Below are positions 57,692 to 64,000 of a DNA stretch of 64,000 nt, one piece after another. The stretch is taken from the NCBI GenBank assembly GCA_045542595.1, contig JAZQLI010000003.1:1-64000 (forward strand). Direction: 5' to 3'. The position numbers and the translations under genes are program-made. The DNA comes from Scatosoma sp045542595 (GTDB lineage: Bacteria; Bacillota; Clostridia; Christensenellales; Borkfalkiaceae). The notes beneath the pieces are model-generated. The model saw only the letters and a program-made list of their open reading frames with translations. It searched no databases and was not told the origin of the DNA. Every line of letters starts with the position of its first letter. Within the stretch, counting starts at the first letter, position 1.

Positions 57692-59026
57692 ATGCCGGAA
57701 ACCACGCAATTACAATTCGTATGGAAACAAATTAGCGACAAGGTGCAAAATCTTGTTTCGCCCGTTTCGTACGATTCGTTTATTAAACCGCTGGAAGCGG
57801 TGGATATCGTCGGAAGAAAAATCGTTTTAAAAGCCGCCACCGATATGGCGGCAAACGTCGTTATGAATAAGCACGCGGACAAGCTGCGCGAAGCCATTCA
57901 AAAATGCGATTTGGGTGTAAGCGATTTCCGTTTGCTTGTCGACGGAAGCTCGGTGTATACCGCCGACGAAGAAGAAGACGCGTACGAAGCATTTCAAGCG
58001 TCCCCTATCAATAAGGCGTTTACGTTCGATTCGTTCGTCGTCGGCCCTGGTAACAAACTTGTGTACGCCGCCGCAAAATCGGTTGCGGAAAACCCCGGCG
58101 AAGTGTTTAATCCGTTATTCATTTACGGAGAATCGGGTTTGGGAAAAACCCACCTTATGCACGCAATCGCCAACGATTTGGCACGCCGCGCGCCCGAAAA
58201 GAAAGTGCTTTATACCACTTGTGAAAATTTCTTGAACGAGTTTATCGCGTCCATTACACAAAAGAACGGCGCAGGCTTTAGAATGCATTATCGCAACGTA
58301 GACGTATTGATGATTGACGACGTTCAGTTTTTAAAGGCGAGAACACAGCTTCAGGAAGAGTTGTTCCATACCTTTAACGAGCTTTCAGCGCAAAATAAGC
58401 AAATCGTTTTGACGTCCGATAGACCGCCCAAAGAAATTGCTACGTTAGAAGACAGACTTCGCACCCGTTTCGAAGGCGGTATGATTGCGGACATTCAACC
58501 CCCGTCCACCGAAACGAAAATTGCCATTTTGAAACGGAAAGCGTTGGATAGAAAATGCTCCGTCCCCGACGACGTTTTAGAGTTTTTAGCACAGGATTCG
58601 GGACACGACGTACGTACGCTGGAAGGAAGATTGACCAAAGTTATTTTTGCAAGCAAATTGCACGAAGAACCGATTACGTTATCGCTTGCACAGCTTGCGC
58701 TCAATCAATCGGTAAACGAAAGCGCGGAACAGGAAGACGTTACCGCCGATAAAATTATCGCTGCCGTTTGTTCGTACTTCAAGCAAAAGAAAGAAGATTT
58801 GCTTGGGAAAGGCAAAAAGGCAGACCTTGCCAAAGCACGGCAAATTTGCGCGTATTTGATGTGCGAAATGCTTTCTTTGCCGCTTGTTTCCGTAGGCAAA
58901 GCGCTTGGCGGCCGCGACCATACGACGATTATGTATGCCCGCGATAAAATGGAAAAGTTAGAAAAACTCAACGACCATATTGCGAAAGAAATCGACGATA
59001 TCAAAAATATTATTTTGAAAAAATAA
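57692..59026 (+). CDS. dnaA: chromosomal replication initiator DnaA
   Basis: 444 aa AAA+ initiator. Domain I about 1-85, a short domain II of some 20 residues, domain III with Walker A GESGLGKTHL (146-155), Walker B VLMIDDVQFLKAR and sensor segments LTSDRPPKEI and DRLRTRFEGGM, and domain IV with GGRDHTTIMYAR, which contacts DnaA boxes. AGGGG lies nine nt before the ATG. It is followed by mnmG, not dnaN. Confidence 0.98.
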   Translation: MPETTQLQFVWKQISDKVQNLVSPVSYDSFIKPLEAVDIVGRKIVLKAATDMAANVVMNKHADKLREAIQKCDLGVSDFRLLVDGSSVYTADEEEDAYEAFQASPINKAFTFDSFVVGPGNKLVYAAAKSVAENPGEVFNPLFIYGESGLGKTHLMHAIANDLARRAPEKKVLYTTCENFLNEFIASITQKNGAGFRMHYRNVDVLMIDDVQFLKARTQLQEELFHTFNELSAQNKQIVLTSDRPPKEIATLEDRLRTRFEGGMIADIQPPSTETKIAILKRKALDRKCSVPDDVLEFLAQDSGHDVRTLEGRLTKVIFASKLHEEPITLSLAQLALNQSVNESAEQEDVTADKIIAAVCSYFKQKKEDLLGKGKKADLAKARQICAYLMCEMLSLPLVSVGKALGGRDHTTIMYARDKMEKLEKLNDHIAKEIDDIKNIILKK

Positions 59027-59037
59027 CGGTAAATAAC

Positions 59038-59077
59038 GGGGGCAGTTACGCGTTGAAGCGGACTTGCTCCCCTTTTT
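59038..59077 (+). terminator. terminator after dnaA
   Basis: GGGGGCA pairs with TGCTCCCC (one G-U), extended by a few weaker pairs, with a TTTTT tail. The loop contains a 15-bp motif copy. mnmG starts 14 nt later, so it may need its own start or read-through. Confidence 0.65.
59043..59057 (+). repeat. 15-bp intergenic motif, copy 3 (one change)
   Basis: CAGTTACGCGTTGAA, one base different from the other copies, in the loop of the dnaA terminator. Confidence 0.55.
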
Positions 59078-59090
59078 GAGAAAGTAGTTT

Positions 59091-60959
59091 ATGAAAAAAG
59101 AAGTTACGTTTTTAGAATACGCCGCAGACGCGGTAGTGGTAGGCGCAGGACACGCAGGTTGCGAAGCAGCGCTTGCTTTGGCACGCACGGGCATTAAAAC
59201 CGCGCTGTTGACACTCAATTTAGACAGTATTGCGTTTTTGCCTTGCAACCCTTCTATCGGGGGCACGGCAAAAGGGCATTTGGTACGTGAAATCGACGCA
59301 CTCGGCGGTGAAATGGGTATAAACGCCGATAAAACCGCGTTACAAATACGTATGCTCAACGTCGGAAAAGGCGCGGCGGTACAAAGTTTGCGCGCGCAAT
59401 CGGACAAAAACGCCTATCACCGTGAAATGAAACGAGTGTTAGAGCACACCGAAAATTTACGCATTATCCAAGCCGAAGCGGCGGAAATTTTAGTGGAAAA
59501 CGGCAAGTGTACGGGTGTAAAAACCACCTACGGCGGTATTATTTCCTGCAAGGCGGTTATTTTATGTACGGGCGTGTACTTAAACGGCGAAACGATTACG
59601 GGACACGTCGTACAAAAATCTGGTCCGAACGGCTTTGCCCCTGCCACTCGTTTGACGGAGAGTTTGATAGCGCTCGGTTTTAACGTACGGCGGTTTAAAA
59701 CGGGTACGCCTGCAAGATTAGACGGACGGACGGTAGATTATTCTAAATGCGAAATTCAGCACGGCGATACGGATATTTATCCCTTTTCGTTTATGCACGA
59801 CACACCGCCCGAAAACAAGATGCCTTGCTATTTGACGTACACCAACCTTCGCACCCACGAAATTATTATGGATAATTTAGACCGTTCTCCTTTGTACGAC
59901 GGCACAATTTTGTCGACAGGGCCGCGGTACTGCCCTTCTATCGAAACGAAAGTGGTGCGTTTTAAGGACAAGGAACGGCATCAAATATTTTTAGAGCCCG
60001 AAGGCGCGGATACGTTGGAAGTGTACGCACAAGGACTTTCCACGTCTATGCCACACGACGTACAACGGGCTATGTATGCGTCTGTTGCAGGGCTGGAACA
60101 CGCCGATATCGTACGTTACGGCTACGCTATTGAATACGATTGTATCGACACGTTAGACGTATTACCGACGTTAGAATTTAAAAAGGTGGAAGGCGTATAC
60201 ACGGCAGGGCAAATCAACGGTACTTCGGGGTATGAAGAAGCGGCGGCGCAGGGCTTGATGGCAGGGCTTAACGCTTCGTTAAAACTTCGTGGATTGCCCC
60301 CTTTCGTACTCCGTAGAGACGAAGCGTATATCGGAGTTCTTATCGACGACCTTGTTACCAAAGGCACGGACGAGCCGTACCGAATGATGACTTCGCGTGC
60401 CGAACACCGTATTTGTTTACGGCAGGACAACGCCGATTTCCGCTTGACCGAAAAGGGGTATGCCTGCGGTTTGGTTACAAAAGAACGTTACGAACGGTAT
60501 CTTGCCCGTAAAGAAAAATACGAAACGCTTTTAGAGAGTATGCGCACGCGGATTTCTCCCAAAGAAGCCGCTCCGTTTTTGGAAAAGTACGGATACGACA
60601 CTCCAACGGGTAGTGTATCGTATGCCGATATGATTAAACGCTCCGTACCCTTAAACGATATTATCGAAGCGTTCGGCGTATTTAAAGAATATTCGAAAGA
60701 CGTTTTGGAAACGGCGGAAATCACCGTGAAATACGAAGGCTATTTAAAGCAGGGCTTGGAACAAATAGAAAAGGCGAAACGTTTGGAAGACAAACTGTTA
60801 CCCCCCGACGTCGACTATAACGATATCTTGGGCTTGCGCTTGGAAGCAAGGGAAAAATTAAACCGCGTACGCCCTTTGAACTTGGGACAAGCAGGCCGCA
60901 TTTCGGGCGTAAACCCCGCCGACGTTTCCGTACTTATGGTATGGTTGGCAACAAGATAA
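59091..60959 (+). CDS. mnmG: tRNA cmnm5U34 synthesis FAD enzyme MnmG
   Basis: 622 aa. The FAD loop VVGAGHAGCEAALALARTG is at about 14-32, CNPSIGGTAKGHLVREIDAL follows, AGQINGTSGYEEAAAQGLMA and MMTSRAEHRICLRQDNAD are strong family signatures, and the helical C-terminus binds MnmE. It makes the wobble uridine modification. mnmE and rsmG, its usual neighbours, are not in the window. Confidence 0.98.
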   Translation: MKKEVTFLEYAADAVVVGAGHAGCEAALALARTGIKTALLTLNLDSIAFLPCNPSIGGTAKGHLVREIDALGGEMGINADKTALQIRMLNVGKGAAVQSLRAQSDKNAYHREMKRVLEHTENLRIIQAEAAEILVENGKCTGVKTTYGGIISCKAVILCTGVYLNGETITGHVVQKSGPNGFAPATRLTESLIALGFNVRRFKTGTPARLDGRTVDYSKCEIQHGDTDIYPFSFMHDTPPENKMPCYLTYTNLRTHEIIMDNLDRSPLYDGTILSTGPRYCPSIETKVVRFKDKERHQIFLEPEGADTLEVYAQGLSTSMPHDVQRAMYASVAGLEHADIVRYGYAIEYDCIDTLDVLPTLEFKKVEGVYTAGQINGTSGYEEAAAQGLMAGLNASLKLRGLPPFVLRRDEAYIGVLIDDLVTKGTDEPYRMMTSRAEHRICLRQDNADFRLTEKGYACGLVTKERYERYLARKEKYETLLESMRTRISPKEAAPFLEKYGYDTPTGSVSYADMIKRSVPLNDIIEAFGVFKEYSKDVLETAEITVKYEGYLKQGLEQIEKAKRLEDKLLPPDVDYNDILGLRLEAREKLNRVRPLNLGQAGRISGVNPADVSVLMVWLATR

Positions 60960-60975
60960 TATAAGGAGATATAGT

Positions 60976-61416
60976 ATGGTAAACAAAAAAGAATGGATAC
61001 GCACCCTTAAATTTACTCTGTTTTCTATCAGTGCAGGCGTTATTCAAATAGGCTTATTTACTGTGTTGAACGAATTGTTGCATTTAGATTACTGGGTAAG
61101 TTATATCAGTTCGTTACTTGCTTCTATTATATGGAATTTTACCATCAACCGCAAGGTTACTTTTAAATCTTCCAACAACGTGAAGCTTTCTATGCTGCTG
61201 GTACTTTTATTCTACGCCGTATTCACGCCCGTATCCACCATACTTGGCGATCTCGCGGAAACGAACGGCGTAAACGAATACATAGTGCTTGCCGTTACTA
61301 TGATTTGTAACTTCGTATTAGAATATTTGTATACGCGATATATCGTATACCGCCATTCCTGCGATACGTTGCAAAACAAGAAAGAAAACACTATAAACGA
61401 AGAACCAAATGCTTGA
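60976..61416 (+). CDS. GtrA family membrane protein
   Basis: 146 aa with four membrane helices (LKFTLFSISAGVIQIGLFTV, SYISSLLASIIWNFTINRKV, LSMLLVLLFYAVFTPVSTIL, LAVTMICNFVLEYLYTRYIV). The motif SIIWNFTINRKVTF is diagnostic of GtrA, which is linked to flipping of undecaprenyl-phosphate sugars for surface glycosylation. AAGGAG precedes the ATG, 17 nt after mnmG. The facing gene encodes a GtrB-like GT2. Confidence 0.93.
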   Translation: MVNKKEWIRTLKFTLFSISAGVIQIGLFTVLNELLHLDYWVSYISSLLASIIWNFTINRKVTFKSSNNVKLSMLLVLLFYAVFTPVSTILGDLAETNGVNEYIVLAVTMICNFVLEYLYTRYIVYRHSCDTLQNKKENTINEEPNA

Positions 61417-61423
61417 TAAACGA

Positions 61424-61459
61424 TAAAAAAATCACGGAGTTGTTCCGTGATTTTTTTTA
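61424..61459. terminator. bidirectional terminator between gtrA-like and GT2 genes
   Basis: ATCACGGA / TCCGTGAT with a five-base loop, A-run before and eight T after. It ends both converging genes. Confidence 0.9.
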
Positions 61460-61474
61460 TTCAACGCGTACCTG
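61460..61474 (-). repeat. 15-bp intergenic motif, copy 4
   Basis: On the minus strand CAGGTACGCGTTGAA, identical to copies 1 and 2, six bases after the GT2 stop and abutting the terminator. Confidence 0.7.
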
Positions 61475-61480
61475 CTACGC

Positions 61481-62413
61481 TTATTTATCCAAATTTTTAC
61501 TTTCCGCTACAATATATTTCGGGCGGTTTTGCACTTCCTTATAAATCATAGCCGTATGCATATTAGCAACGCCTTGACAAAGCAAGATAATTGCCGTCAA
61601 CGCGCCAAGCGTGGGAAAAAGCCAAGCCGTTAAACCGCCGAATGCAATACCTAAACTGGATAACACGATAAACGTAATAAAGCAAGCTAAACTGGCTACG
61701 CCAAGCAAAATGCCGAGCTTTATGGGAAAGGTCAACGTGTATTCGGTATTCGGAAAAATACCTGCTTGCGCCAAGCGTACCATTTTTTTTAAGGTATAAT
61801 GGGTTTCCCCTGCAATACGTTTCGGTCTATCAAATTCCACAAACGTTTGCTTAAAGCCCACCCAAGAAGTTTGCGCGCGGAGCAATCTATCGTGTTCGCC
61901 CATAGAAAGAATAACCTCTACCACGTTACGGCTATACAGTTTGAAATCGCCTACGTTTTGCGGTATATTTAAACCTGTAATTTTACGGGTAAAACTGTAA
62001 AAAATACTTGCCGTCGCTTTTTTGAACGTCGATTCGCCACTACGTTTACGGCGTTTGCCGTGTACAACGTCGTACCCTTCTTTCCATTTTGCAATCATTT
62101 CCAAAGCCACTTCGGGCGGGTCTTGCAAGTCGGCATCCATAGCAATTACGGCATCGCCGCTCGATTGTTCTAAACCGCAAAATAGCGCCGCTTGCTGCCC
62201 AAAATTACGGGAAAAATGGCATACTTTTACCCGATTGTCTTGTTCGGCAAGCCTATTTAATATCGTTTTGGTTTCGTCGGTACTGCCGTCGTTGACGAAG
62301 ATGAGCTCGTATTCTTCTTGTAAGCTTTCAAACAACGGCGTTACGGCGTCGTAAAAAAGCTGTAAACTTTTTTCTTCGTTATAAGCAGGGACGATAACGG
62401 AATATTTTGACAT
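61481..62413 (-). CDS. GtrB/DPM1-like polyprenyl-phosphate GT2
   Basis: 310 aa GT2 enzyme with two C-terminal membrane helices. YSVIVPAYNEEKSLQLFYDA, FVNDGSTDETKTI and AMDADLQDPPEVALEMIAKW (DxD) form the catalytic part; RNFGQQAALFCGLEQSSGDA is typical of GtrB. It transfers a sugar from UDP to undecaprenyl phosphate. It converges with a GtrA gene, the usual functional partner. A consensus promoter lies 19 bp upstream. Confidence 0.94.
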   Translation of the reverse strand: MSKYSVIVPAYNEEKSLQLFYDAVTPLFESLQEEYELIFVNDGSTDETKTILNRLAEQDNRVKVCHFSRNFGQQAALFCGLEQSSGDAVIAMDADLQDPPEVALEMIAKWKEGYDVVHGKRRKRSGESTFKKATASIFYSFTRKITGLNIPQNVGDFKLYSRNVVEVILSMGEHDRLLRAQTSWVGFKQTFVEFDRPKRIAGETHYTLKKMVRLAQAGIFPNTEYTLTFPIKLGILLGVASLACFITFIVLSSLGIAFGGLTAWLFPTLGALTAIILLCQGVANMHTAMIYKEVQNRPKYIVAESKNLDK

Positions 62414-62431
62414 AACTACCCCCTTGAATGT

Positions 62432-62460
62432 ATTATACTATATGTACAAGGTTTTGTCAA
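62432..62460 (-). promoter_or_regulatory. SigA promoter of the GT2 gene
   Basis: On the minus strand TTGACA (62455-62460), 17 bp, TATAAT (62432-62437), full consensus. Confidence 0.88.
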
Positions 62461-62464
62461 TCAT

Positions 62465-62492
62465 AAACGCCGACGGTTTTCCGTCGGCGTTT
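62465..62492 (-). terminator. terminator after pnp
   Basis: A perfect 12-bp stem (AAACGCCGACGG / CCGTCGGCGTTT) with a four-base loop. Only three T follow on the minus strand, but the stem is GC-rich. Confidence 0.75.
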
Positions 62493-62503
62493 CGTGCTTT
62501 GCG

Positions 62504-64000
62504 TTAATCCATCTTTTCGAGAAGGCGCAAGTCGATGCCCTTTTCGCCGATTTTGATGATTTCCACTTTTACTTTGTCTCCGATATTCAGCACGTCTTCC
62601 ACTTGGTTTACGCGTTGTTCGGAAAGCTTGGAAATATGAATCATACCGTCTTTTCCAGGAGCGAATTCTACAAAAGCACCTACCTTGGAAAGGATACGAA
62701 CAACTACGCCTACGAACATATCGCCCACTTCAGGGTCGTGCGCGATAGATTCCACAATCGCCTTCGCGCGGTTTGCGTTGGCAATATCGCCGTAGCAAGC
62801 GATGCATACCGTACCGTCTTCTTCAATGTCAATTTTCGTGCCCGTTTGTTCGATAATTTTGTTGATAACTTTGCCTTGCTTACCAACAACGTCGCCGATT
62901 TTTTCAGGGTTAATTTTGAAGGTAACAATTTTGGGTGCGTACAACGAAAGTTCGGGGTTTACCGCAGGGATACATTCGAGCATTTTACCGAGAATATGAC
63001 GGCGCGCTTCTTGCGCTTGCGCGATAGCGTCGAGCATAATTTCTTCGGAAATACCCTTAATTTTAATATCCATTTGGATAGCCGTGATACCCTTTTCCGT
63101 ACCTGCTACCTTGAAGTCCATATCGCCAAGGAAGTCTTCCAAGCCTTGAATATCCGTCATAATAACGTACTTGCCCGTTTCTTGGTCCTTGATAAGCCCC
63201 ATTGCACAGCCTGCTACGGGAGCTTTAATGGGCACACCTGCGTCCATAAGCGCCATCGTCGAGCCGCAAACGGAAGCCATCGAAGACGAGCCGTTAGACG
63301 ACATAATGTCGGATACGACGCGGATTGCATACGGGAATTCTTCCGGTTCGGGAATAACCGCAACCAAAGCGCGTTCCGCTAAAGCGCCGTGCCCGATTTC
63401 ACGACGGCCAGGGCTACGGAGTGCTTTTGCTTCACCCGTGCAATAGCCGGGGAAGTTGTATTGATGCATATATCTCTTTTCTTCTTCTTCGTCCAAACCT
63501 TCCATACGTTGCGCTTCGCCGAGCATACCGAGCGTACAGGTGGTAAGTGCTTGCGTTTGACCGCGCGTAAACACAGCCGAACCGTGTACACGGGGAAGTA
63601 CGCCGTGTTCGCACCAAATAGGACGAACTTCTTTCAACGTTCTTCCGTCGGGACGGATACCCTTATCGAAAATCTTCGCACGAACGATACCTTTTACGAT
63701 ATAGTAAATGGAATCTTTCACTTCACGCATTTGGTCGGGATAGATTTCCGAGAAATGTTCGATAATTTCCGCTTCCGCTTCCGCTTGGCGAACTTGACGT
63801 TCTTGTCTATCAAACGTATCGAGCGCCGCATACAATTTATCATAGCCGTATGCTTTTACTGCTGCGTCTAAATCTTCGGGGATATGGTAGAAATCCATTT
63901 CCTTCTTGGGTTTACCCACTTCTTTAGCGAGTTCTTCAATCCAAACGCAAATCTTCTTGATTTCTTCGTGCCCGAACATAATAGCACCAACCATTTCCGC
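62504..64000 (-). CDS. pnp: polyribonucleotide nucleotidyltransferase (partial, 5' end off window)
   Basis: C-terminal 498 residues of PNPase. Visible: the end of the first RNase PH domain (AIMFGHEEI), the helical domain, the second RNase PH domain (IRPDGRTLKEVRPIWCEHGV, RGQTQALTTCTLG, YNFPGYCTGEAKALRSPGRR, VVSDIMSSNGSSSMASVCG), KH domain (INPEKIGDVVGKQGKVINKI) and S1 domain (VGVVVRILSKVGAFVEFAPG). It degrades RNA 3' to 5' with phosphate. About 200 N-terminal residues lie beyond the right edge. Confidence 0.97.
   Translation of the reverse strand, partial: AEMVGAIMFGHEEIKKICVWIEELAKEVGKPKKEMDFYHIPEDLDAAVKAYGYDKLYAALDTFDRQERQVRQAEAEAEIIEHFSEIYPDQMREVKDSIYYIVKGIVRAKIFDKGIRPDGRTLKEVRPIWCEHGVLPRVHGSAVFTRGQTQALTTCTLGMLGEAQRMEGLDEEEEKRYMHQYNFPGYCTGEAKALRSPGRREIGHGALAERALVAVIPEPEEFPYAIRVVSDIMSSNGSSSMASVCGSTMALMDAGVPIKAPVAGCAMGLIKDQETGKYVIMTDIQGLEDFLGDMDFKVAGTEKGITAIQMDIKIKGISEEIMLDAIAQAQEARRHILGKMLECIPAVNPELSLYAPKIVTFKINPEKIGDVVGKQGKVINKIIEQTGTKIDIEEDGTVCIACYGDIANANRAKAIVESIAHDPEVGDMFVGVVVRILSKVGAFVEFAPGKDGMIHISKLSEQRVNQVEDVLNIGDKVKVEIIKIGEKGIDLRLLEKMD

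Noticed and set aside
1..64000. Insertion sequences, prophage genes, integrase, tRNA or rRNA genes
   Set aside because: None could be recognised; all sizeable open frames have other explanations and no gap exceeds 300 bp.

Overview
The window comes from a spore-forming, Gram-positive Bacillota, most likely a clostridial lineage (an uncultured gut Clostridia would fit; the order is inferred, not proven). The evidence is a set of sporulation genes (sigE, sigG, spoIIGA, a ywmB-like gene, an M23 peptidase resembling SpoIIQ, a YlmC/YmxH-type gene), AGGAG-type ribosome binding sites, TTGACA-17-TATAAT promoters, and the typical Firmicutes gene clusters grpE-dnaK-dnaJ-prmA-rsmE-mtaB, tsaE-tsaB-rimI, plsX-rnc-smc-ftsY and trmD-rbgA-rnhB-yraN. 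Most of the window has moderate GC; the first 12 kb is clearly AT-richer.

Region 1 (1-18860, all minus strand) is one surface-polysaccharide operon behind a single consensus promoter at 18832-18860. Promoter-proximal genes make precursors and start the chain: a phosphoglycosyl transferase, an aldo/keto reductase, a transketolase split into two genes, a GT4 enzyme, a UDP-sugar dehydrogenase and a 4-epimerase. Promoter-distal, AT-rich genes assemble and export the repeat unit: a TupA-like ATP-grasp protein, several glycosyltransferases, an EpsG-type polymerase, a GINT1-like protein, a GT-D enzyme, two pyruvyl-transferase-family proteins and a Wzx flippase that runs off the left edge.

Region 2 (19-36.5 kb) is mostly minus-strand housekeeping: the SpoIIQ-like and YwmB-like pair behind a SigF-like promoter, HIT, mtaB, rsmE, prmA, a lone membrane protein, dnaJ, dnaK, a plus-strand ylmC/ymxH gene, grpE, yhbY, obg, ddl, a membrane-fused murF, an alpha/beta hydrolase, rimI, tsaB, tsaE and an FMN-riboswitch-controlled ECF S component (RibU type). 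Region 3 (36.5-43.2 kb) holds a two-component system, a divergent SDR gene and the sporulation block sigG / sigE / spoIIGA, interrupted by a small divergent SLOG-XRE cassette with repeated operator-like sites. Region 4 (43.2-57.6 kb) is yraN, rnhB, rbgA, trmD, an ABC transporter, ftsY, smc, rnc, plsX, asnS, a vanW-type gene and recF. Region 5 (57.6-64 kb) starts at a strand switch where recF and dnaA diverge, then mnmG and gtrA on plus, and a GT2 gene and a partial pnp on minus.

The most unusual features are a 143-bp palindromic-ended repeat present twice (29113-29255 and 45177-45319), each copy supplying the stop codon of the gene it follows; the SLOG-XRE cassette inside the spoIIGA-sigE-sigG cluster; the split transketolase in the polysaccharide operon; and the recF/dnaA divergent pair without dnaN or visible DnaA boxes. 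No tRNA, rRNA, CRISPR array or transposase gene was seen. No gap between genes exceeds 300 bp.
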